Below are positions 56,221 to 64,000 of a DNA stretch of 64,000 nt, in pieces. Every line of letters begins with the position of its first letter. The first letter of the stretch is position 1. The translations under genes and the position numbers were made by a program. A model generated the notes under the pieces. That model was not told where the DNA came from. It searched no databases and saw only the letters and a list, made by a program, of their open reading frames with translations. The DNA comes from Ephemerocybe angulata. Lineage: Eukaryota; Basidiomycota; Agaricomycetes; Agaricales; Psathyrellaceae. The DNA lies in contig JAACJK010000064.1 of the NCBI GenBank assembly GCA_013368325.1, forward strand, positions 1 through 64,000. Direction: 5' to 3'.

Positions 56221-57567
56221 ATGTCGACCAGCGGGCTCAAGGCCATTGCGCCAGTGCCCACAGCGGCCGATTTCCTGGACATCGTCTTGTCCAAGACCCA
56301 GAGGAAAACGCCCACGGTGAGGGAGAACCAGTTGCGATTGAATGAATACAGACATGCTGAATGCGATATCGGCACTAGGTCATCCACAAAAACTTCAAAA
56401 TCAGTCGTATTCGTAATTTCTACATGCGCAAAGTCAAGTTCTGTCAGGATTGCTTCGACGAAAAGCTGGGAGCCATCCTTACCGAATTCCCCATGCTCGA
56501 TGTGCGTTTTGGTTCTGTTTCCATAGGGTAAATGGCTGATCTTTGGACATGATACATAGGATCTTCACCCTTTCCTTTCCTCGCTCATGAACGTCCTCTA
56601 CGACAAGAACCATTACAAGCTTGCGCTGGGTCAACTGCGAACGGCAAGGCATTTGATCGACCATGTCGCGAAGGATTACTGCCGTCTCCTCAAATTCGGT
56701 GACAGTCTCTACCGCTGCAAGCAGCTCAAGAAGGCTGCGCTCGGTCGGTGAGTGCTCAAATCGAGTCCTTCGGGAAACCTCGCTCACGTACTTTTTTCAT
56801 CCTCGCAGTATGGCTACGATCATGAGGCGCCAAAAAGACCCCCTCGCCTATCTCGAGCAAGTCAGGCAGCATATCTCCCGTCTCCCCGCCATCGACCCCA
56901 ACACCCGTACCCTTCTCGTCTGTGGATACCCCAACGTCGGAAAATCGTCTTTCATCAACAAGGTTACCCGTGCCGATGTCGATGTGCAGCCCTACGCCTT
57001 CACCACCAAGTCTCTGTTCGTCGGACATCTCGACTACAAGTATCTGAGGTGGCAGGTCATCGATACCCCCGGTATCCTTGATCACCCGCTCGAGGAGATG
57101 AACACCATCGAGATGCAGAGTATCACCGCCATGGCCCATTTGAAGAGCGCTATCCTCTACTTCATGGATCTCAGTGAGCAGTGTGGATACACTGTCGAGG
57201 CTCAGGTTCGATTAGCCCATTTTCCCTCCTCCTGAAACGAAGCTGACGCCGCGTGCAGTGCAAGCTCTTCCACTCGATCAAGCCTCTTTTTGCCACTAAA
57301 CCCACCGTCCTCGTCCTCAACAAAATCGATGTCATGAAGCTCGAAGAACTCCACCCCGACAACCGCGCCCTCGTGCAAGAAATCATCGACACCGAAGGCG
57401 TCATCTGCGTCCAGACCTCCTGCGCCACCGAAGAGGGTGTGATGGACCTCAAGAACAAGGCCTGCGACGCTCTCCTTGCCCACCGTGTCGACCTCAAGAT
57501 GAAGGGTAGCAAGATCACCTCGGTCGCGAACCGTATCCACGTCGCCCAGCCCAAGCCAGGTACGTGA
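56221..57567 (+). CDS. NOG1: NOG1 nucleolar GTPase, shorter truncated copy (unit 2)
   Basis: Same five-exon layout as the unit 1 copy: ATG at 56221, then the exons with [40 protein letters not shown] and the [14 protein letters not shown] exon, and a last exon from about 57259. G1 [10 protein letters not shown]3 DTPG and G4 NKID are intact. The first intron is a few bases shorter. The coding part ends [18 protein letters not shown]. Compared with unit 1, about 140 bp covering RDDVVRAP to the stop is deleted, fusing directly to the common GTGATGGGCCTGACG flank. About 370 aa. Almost all exon differences are silent, so the duplicate is recent or under some constraint. Confidence 0.85.
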
Positions 57568-58960
57568 TGGGCCTGACGCGCCGTTGTCGGGAGTACGGGA
57601 ATTACTGTTTATGGGTGAAAAACTTCCTTTTGGGGCTAAAAAGGCGAAAAAAGAGCTAACTTAAACACCCTATCTAATGCATTCAGGCTTTTCAGACCGT
57701 CATAACCTCTCCCATGGCAATGAGTACGTGGCTGTTGAAGACACGCAGAGCACGGCCATGGGATCCCTCGGGGCAGCAGCAACCCTTCGTTGGGGAAGCG
57801 AGCGGTTCTGCGCTGGCTTATATAGACCTCCGGACCCTTTCCGGTACGTACATTTCGTGTGCTCCGCCGCCTTCCCCTTTTCTCGTTCTCCTTTCAGACC
57901 TCCGGACCCTTTCTTCTCGGGTAACAGGTACGTACTCATCCCTCCTGTCCCTTGTGTGCTCATTGCATTCAACTTTCCTTTGCGTGCTCCATCGTCTCTA
58001 AAGTTCCCTTCTAATGCAAGTACCAGTTGCATTTGAAGAGGCCTTTAGACACCATGGAGCATGCCTCCCCAAAAGCCTGACCTCCTATGCACAGGTATCC
58101 CTTCTCGGTTCCGAATTGTGTATTACGTTCACCGGTGCATTGTGTATTGTGTCCGCCAGTGCGACGTGAACTGACGTGAAACAGGTCCGCCATCTGCCCA
58201 TCCATTCTTCTTCGCCTTCAATCTGTACTCATACCCTTACCTAGGTATCCTTTGGCGCTGTGTTGTAAACCATGTTGAGTCTGTATACGATTACAATTCA
58301 AAGTAGCTCTTTTCCCCTCTGCCGTTGCGTCAGCAGTGCCACAGACTCGGCTCCGTTTCCGTTCCCGCAAAAAGAATTTGTCTATCCCGAGCCCAGATGG
58401 CGGAGTCTTCCATTGGGCCTGTCGGAGATCTCCTGCATCGTGTCTACAGTGGACTTAGCCGCATCATACGGCTGATTTGTATATGCTGCCAGCGTTGCAA
58501 TTCATGACCACCGCCTTCGGTTTTACCAGGTTTTACCGTGTCTCTGGTAATTTCCTTTCCTCCCCACTCATTACTTCCTCACGGATCGTCACCGCCGTTC
58601 TCGTCCCAAGAACTTGCCCCCTTCGATGCGTCCGTATTTCCATACCCGGAGTAGTTTATGAACTTCAGCATACAGCACGCACATGGCAAGGTTCGTCGAA
58701 CCTGCTCAGTAACCCGCTTCAGCGTCCAACTCGCTGGTTGCACCTCAGCGGGGCGTCTCTACAACGTGTGTACCCTCCCTCACACCACCGGACTTCCCTG
58801 CTTACCCATTCACCGGCAGGATCTACTGCGTACTTCGGTCTGGAAATTATTGAGCCACTACGACCATCCAAGCTTTCGAAATATCCTTGAATGTACATTG
58901 GGTCCGTTCCTTTGCTTTGCATGACTTGCTTATGTTTCCTTGGCACGACCGCCTCACAGC
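57568..58960 (+). repeat. TATA promoter and short exon-like modules (unit 2)
   Basis: Counterpart of 49140-50585. TATATA is at 57819-57824 and ACCTCCGGACCCTTTC occurs twice with GTACGTAC ends. Similarity to unit 1 is high to about 58060 and patchy after that. Confidence 0.5.
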
Positions 58961-59850
58961 TCGTCTCCCCGGGATCATTTCTATTGCAGAATCACATCGA
59001 AGGTCGGCCAGCGACACGGCCCGTGCAGCCATTCCAGGACTGCGAATAGCCACACAACGCTCGCTTCGCTCGCGGTCGCGCAGAGATATCAAATTCCACT
59101 CGACGAGAGGTACGCCATGGCTTCCCCATCCACATATCCCCTTTTCACCCACTTGTTTGTAGCCGTCCCCTCGCAGACTCGTAAGTCTTCTTGCAGTATT
59201 GGGCCATTACGCTCCTGACTCCGTCCCAATAGGCCCGTTTTCCGGGATCATTTCTGTTGCGGAATCGCAAAATTCAAGGCCCAAACACCACGTCCAGACC
59301 GCCGCGCGGCCATTGTCCCGAGAAGCCATTTGCGATGGCTCGCATTGATCATCCGCACGTTGACCCATCCGTACACGGGCCCATTTACTTCCAGGCCGCT
59401 CGCGGAACGTCCAAGGAACGTCGATCCTTCACTCGTAAGCCTTCCTCTCCCGTCATTGGACCTGACTAACTCACGCGTAATAGACCCGTTTTCCGGAATT
59501 ATTTCTGTTGCGGAATCGCAAAATTCAAGGACCGAACGCGACGTCCAGACCGCCTCGCGGCCATTCTCCTCGGACGACATCCACGACGTCTCACACTATC
59601 CGTACGTTATTCAATCCCAATTAGGTCTGACTGGCAGTCCGTACACAGGCTCATTCTACTTCCAGGCCGCTCACGGAACGTCCAAGCAACGTTGATGCTT
59701 CACTCGTAAGTCTTCCTTTGGCCTTCCCCTCGCATCATTGGATCCATAACATGCGCAATAGACCGTTTTCCGGAATCATTTCTGTTGCGGAATCGCAAAA
59801 TCAAAGCCCAAACGCCATATCCAGACTGCCTGCCGCCGTAATCCTCGCAG
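58961..59850 (+). repeat. Array of GIISVAES modules (unit 2, 4 copies)
   Basis: Copies of GGAATCATTTCTGTTGCGGA or close variants are near 58972, 59238, 59493 and 59770, spaced about 255-277 bp. Each reads FSGIISVAESQN or a close variant in one frame. The full unit also contains CGTCCAGACCGCC and TTCCAGGCCGCTCGCGGAAC. Spacing differs from unit 1, so the array has expanded or been rearranged since the macro-duplication. Confidence 0.65.
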
Positions 59851-60298
59851 CGCCTTTTCACACCGAGATTATCCGTACGTCATTCAATCCCAACCAGGTC
59901 CGACCTGTCATTCCGTACACAAGCTCATTTCGCTTCCAGGCGGCTCGTGGGACGTCGATCCACCTATACTTTGCCTTGGCGGAACCCGTGAGTTTCGCGC
60001 TTTACTCACCGCTTGCCTCGATATTTACACCAGGGGTCTGCACGCAGCACAGGCGCGCTGACCGTCCCGTGTCGCTCTCCTCACAAGCCTCGCACGCCGT
60101 CTCACAACGATCATCCGTACGTCACTCGATCCCAGGCAGGTCGCGCCAGGAGCCTATTATTCCGTACAGGAGCTCATTTCGCTTCCAGTTTGCTCGCGGG
60201 ACGCCGATCCGTCCATATTTTGGCATCCCTGCCGTCACTCGTGAGGTACGTCGCGCTTTATACGCCCCGTATGCACTCGGGATTCACACTGAATCTAC

Positions 60299-60557
60299 GC
60301 AGCGCAGGTGCGCTTACGCATGCGATTGTAACGACTGACATAAGGTGTGCCTCACGCGCGCCACTGTAACTTGGTGCACAGGGCTGATTACCACCGTGAG
60401 CGAGAAGTACATGGGCATGCGCGCAGCGCCGCTGGCCGATGTCTGGTTCGCAGAAGGCGTCCATGGCACCACGGAGTGCCCACTGGCAGACGACCCTTGA
60501 GGCATCCAGCCGTCCATTTGATGCGCTCGGGTATCCATCAGCTCTGGATATAGCGAC
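60299..60557 (+). other. 259-bp segment present only in unit 2
   Basis: Unit 1 reads GAATCTACATGGACCG at 51685-51700; unit 2 has 259 extra bases between GAATCTAC and TGGACCG. The segment contains an acceptor-like GGTGCACAG. After it an open stretch reads TVSEKYMGMRAAPLADVWFA and continues to a stop near 60498. It looks like a captured fragment of a gene. No target-site duplication is evident. Confidence 0.55.
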
Positions 60558-60756
60558 TGGACCGTGGCTTTGACATCGGAGCCAATTGTTCGTGATTTGC
60601 ACATTCGGTAAGTCGATCTCGCTCAGTCTTCTGGACAATTACGGATGGTCTGTTTACGCCAGCAGATCACTTCTCTACAGGGCATAGAATAGGTACTGGT
60701 CCCTTTGGGCCGTAGAATCGAAGAAACCTCGCCGGAGAGTCTCGATTGTCAAAGAA

Positions 60757-60790
60757 CGGAATAAGCGCTCGGGCGCTTAGCCCCATTCCG
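60757..60790. other. Hairpin (unit 2)
   Basis: Same inverted repeat as 51892-51925 (TAAGCGC-TCGG-GCGCTTA core). Confidence 0.6.
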
Positions 60791-62017
60791 CGTCTTCCGA
60801 TGTTTTCCTAGGGTCGAAATGAGTAAAATAGGAGAAAGGATATCTCTAGCACATGCGCCAAAATGTACCAGGCGAGATTTGAAAGGCTTTGGTCATGCTT
60901 CGACTGATCAAAGTTCCGCCCACCGGTGCTCCGAATTAAATTTACACTCCAACCATGATACCGCCGTAGGAGCGCCAAAGCCTCCACAGTGAGCCCATTG
61001 AATGCCGTCAGGTTCTGGGCGGACAGCGAAAATGGTGTGGTCGAGATTCGTTGCCAAGCCGAGCGGGGAGTGCACGCCGAACGGGATTCAGAGAACTTGG
61101 GAATGCGCGAGCGCGCCGTAATCGCAGATTCGAAGAATGCAGGCCTGGAAAGGAAACTTCAAGGAAGGCAGTGGTAAAATCAAGGTGGGAGAAAGGAATA
61201 TGACGTACGCGGGGGCAATCTCCGCAGTGAAGCACTATCGAGCCTCCTAACTGGAATTCACGGCGCATGCGCGAAGTTAAGCGCCCAAACGCGTTCCGTG
61301 CATGGAAGCTACAGTCCAAGAATCTACATCTATTCCTTTACATTTGGCACTTATAGCTCTCTATTGAGTGTATCAAAGGATCGTTCACTCGCCCAAAATT
61401 GGCTGCAGGGTGCCAGCCATCTCAGTGCTTACGCGCAACGGCACTCGTCTCCTCCCAGTCCCATGCACCTCTAATCGTGCGTTTCAACGCATTGACCCGC
61501 ACATCTCTAGCTCTCGTACATAGATTAACAAATAGACCCGTGTGTGTGACACCTGTCAGGCGGGTAGCGAGGGACGAAGTTCAAATTTTGAATTCCATGG
61601 GGGACTTGGGTCCGGAGGACCCAGGAAGAGAGATACGCACGTCGCACGTCGCTAGATACATTTTGTATGTCTCTGGTAGCTATAGCGTGCAATTAGTATG
61701 TACCTTGTGCTATGAGTGCCGCCCGATCTGCCCTAGCCCAACTCGATCTCCAGAAAAACGCGAACGCAAAGAAATCGTCGCCTCGGCGCTTAATCGCCCT
61801 AAGCACACTAACACGCCTCTATCCGCGCCAGAATAAGCTCACAAAGTACACCAACATTACTCCCGAGTACGCCTGTTACATACTTGCCCTGGGGCTTATC
61901 CTCCCAGCCGGCAAATCTTCGATGAACCCAAGCCGATCCAGCCCTCCTCCCCATCCCCCATTCACCCGCCGAGCATGCGTTCAAACCGCCTTCCCGTCCC
62001 CAGCTCGACTTGGCGAC
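60791..62017. other. Middle segment of macro-repeat unit 2
   Basis: Matches 51926-53320 of unit 1 with several indels. No gene is supported; small ORFs differ between the two units. Confidence 0.4.
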
Positions 62018-62280
62018 CTATAAATACCCATCATCCCTTGATGGGCAGGGCAAATGCACGCTAGCGTAGTCTGCGAGGGAAAATTATGTGCGCAAAAAGC
62101 GAAGAGCGAATCGGAGGAGGAGGATACGCACGTAAAGCGCGTAAAGGACAAGGAGCGCGTCGGAGCCTGGGCCCGCAGAGTTCTGTGCGGGCTGAGATAG
62201 GGTGGGATGTGTGACGCGGTCTGGGTGTGGGAGTGTTGCATGGAGAGGTATAAAGGCTGGAGGGGTGGGTGGAGACAAGT
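62018..62280 (+). promoter_or_regulatory. Double TATA promoter block (unit 2)
   Basis: CTATAAATAC at about 62017-62026 and GTATAAAGGC at about 62248-62257; nearly unchanged from unit 1. Confidence 0.5.
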
Positions 62281-62586
62281 CAGAGTTCTCCACTGCGAGG
62301 ATCGTTCCCTTCCTCATTCCATAGCCTGCTCGCTATTTCGTGCTCCCTCGTCTATCTCGCTGTCTCTGCTTGCTGCTTATTGTATTGTCGTCGTCATCCA
62401 GCTCGAGGTCAGTGATTCTCCGTTTGTGATGCTATGCTCATATCACTTACCACCTGTCGCTACATAGATTCTTTCGTGCTCATTCGCGTTTCTATTGATC
62501 TCTGCAGCACTGACCTCTGTTATTTCAATTCAAAAAGTATCTCTATTCATTTTGTCTACTACATGACGCTAATTGTCTGTTTCTAG

Positions 62587-62637
62587 TGCCGCCTGAAGCC
62601 AACTCGATCTTAGCCCAGTACATCGCGACGATAGAGG
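62587..62637 (+). other. Conserved coding-like exon PPEANSILAQYIATIE (unit 2)
   Basis: Identical residues to the unit 1 exon with a silent C/T change, same acceptor and donor. Confidence 0.45.
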
Positions 62638-63179
62638 TATGCGAGGATCATTTCTTTCTTCATTTCCCACCAGCCTGCTCGCTATTTCGCGATCCCTTTG
62701 CACACCACGTCTACCTCCCCTTGCTGCTCATTGTATTTGTCGTTGTCATCGTCGACGATGAGCTCGAGGTCAGTGATCTGTGATGCTATGTTCATATCTC
62801 TTACCACTGTGGCTTGTCTCTAGCGCGCGTCCTTCGCGTTTCTATTGACCTGCGCAACACTGACCTCACTTGCACCTAGACTCGGACACGTAAGTTTATT
62901 CATCCTACCTACTACATCACGTTCATACCGTATTGATATACCGCCGTTCTCCAGGCCGACTTGATCCCATTTACATGCCCCGACGGGTTATAACGAAGGT
63001 GAGTCAGTCCTGTTCTCATAACGAAATGAAGCTCACCGTGATATCGATAGCACGTCGCTGCTCGCATTCGTCATGGCAATGCTTCGGCCCTCGAGGGAGT
63101 ACTTGGCAACCCCGGGTCTAAATAAATCGAATCCCAAAGTAAGTAACAAGCCACCTTGTTGCCAATCATGATACTCACC

Positions 63180-63800
63180 TTTCGTTGATGCCCTCCCAGA
63201 CCCACGCCGGGTTTTGGCGGCGTCGTAGGGGGTCTGCGCTGTAGGGTTGGGTCCGGTCGGTCCAGTCGCATATCGGCGGTTCTGAAAGGACAAGAGTAAG
63301 CAACTAATTATCCTTGGAAAATCTCAGCACTCACCATGTTCCACCCAGAAGCCAACGCTATCACGCGCCGCTCTCGTTGCTCTCCTCGCATTTTGGTGGA
63401 GTTGACGGCGTCTGGCGTGTGCGGTCCGGTCGTATATTGGCAGCTCTGAAAAGAATTCGGCCGCGTAGTAAGTAACAGGCTACATATAGCCAGATCTCAG
63501 TACTCACCTTTCGTTTGCCCCACCCAGCGTCGCCGTCGTCGTTTCCACCAGTGTGAGTGTCGGAGCGCGGATGGGATTTCATCGCCGCCGTCGTTTGTGC
63601 CAGTGGCCGCGGCGCCGCTGTGCCCAACGAGACCGAGACTTGCGCGCTTGGAACGTTGTCACGCGCCGCTCTCGGCACTCTCGTCGCATTTTGTGGAGCC
63701 GACGTCGTTTGGCTCGGGTCGTACATCGGTGGTGCACTGTAAGTCTGTAAGTACCCAGCTGCCTTTGTAAAGTCTTGTGCTCACCTTTCGTTGGTCCCAC
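63180..63800 (-). repeat. Minus-strand exon-like modules (unit 2)
   Basis: Counterpart of 54480-55140. The first two blocks are almost identical. The third has an altered middle (CATTTTGTGGAGCC for the unit 1 version). Confidence 0.5.
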
Positions 63801-64000
63801 CCCAGTCCTATCGTCATCGGCGCCGGTGTGCGGCTTGATGCCCTTGAGAAGGTGAAGGGTGTGGGATGGCCTGGCTAACGGTGAGCAGCGACACGCGTTG
63901 GACTCGAATGAATACTTACCATTTCCGATTTTCCATCTCCTGTTACCACCCAGTCCCTACTCGCGTTCACTGTGCCAACCTGCGATTCGTTCGCCCGTGC

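Larger units (their letters stand above)
56110..64000. repeat. Macro-repeat unit 2 (truncated by window end)
   Basis: Begins GAGCCGAGCTGAGCG at 56110, head to tail with unit 1. It has the uninterrupted junction CTGAAATTTCCTCC where unit 1 holds the 825 bp insertion. All landmark blocks of unit 1 recur in order, with scattered substitutions, a shorter NOG1, and a 259 bp extra segment at 60299-60557. Confidence 0.85.

Noticed and set aside
1..64000. CRISPR arrays or prokaryotic operons
   Set aside because: The window is clearly eukaryotic (spliceosomal introns, Pol III tRNA with terminator); no regularly spaced short repeats with unique spacers were seen.

Overview
The window comes from the nuclear genome of a filamentous basidiomycete, most likely a wood- or litter-associated agaricomycete. 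Evidence: many 45-65 nt GT-AG introns with CTRAY-like branch points, fungal-specific FunK1 kinases, agaricomycete-style F-box/LRR proteins, an AA9 lytic polysaccharide monooxygenase, an Hsp110, a full-length fungal Helitron, and TATA-box promoters. It reads as a dynamic accessory region around a few conserved genes.

Layout. 0.65-5.0 kb: a tandem array of decayed, intron-retaining copies of the ribosomal protein L3 gene. 5.2-13.9 kb: a five-exon ribonucleotide reductase small subunit (minus), an intact 2012-codon Helitron Rep-helicase (plus) and a PCL-type cyclin (minus), three replication or cell-cycle functions side by side. 14.1-26.5 kb: a frameshifted F-box/LRR gene, a lone retropepsin ORF, FunK1 kinase 1, a coding remnant, an F-box/propeller gene and FunK1 kinase 2. 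27.0-34 kb: Hsp110, a single-pass membrane protein with a proline-rich tail, and tRNA-Asp(GTC). 34.5-46.3 kb: an F-box gene, the AA9 LPMO, two convergent FunK1 genes (3 and 4) and two tandem F-box/LRR paralogues.

46.7-64.0 kb: two head-to-tail copies of a roughly 9.4 kb macro-repeat; the second runs off the window. Each copy starts with a C-terminally truncated NOG1 GTPase gene. Arrays of short exon-like modules and conserved TATA promoters follow, on both strands. An 825 bp hAT-like insertion sits in copy 1, and copy 2 preserves the matching empty site. Copy 2 carries its own 259 bp coding-like insertion.

How the parts relate: the FunK1/F-box alternation is a birth-and-death cluster of kinase-like and ubiquitin-ligase adaptor genes. 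Near-identical tracts and shared 3' flanks show recent duplication or conversion. The RPL3 and NOG1 arrays show that this locus repeatedly amplifies fragments of ribosome-related genes. Exon models for RNR2, FunK1-1, -2, -3 and -4, Hsp110, AA9, NOG1 and the F-box/propeller gene were checked by hand for frame continuity; other boundaries are approximate.
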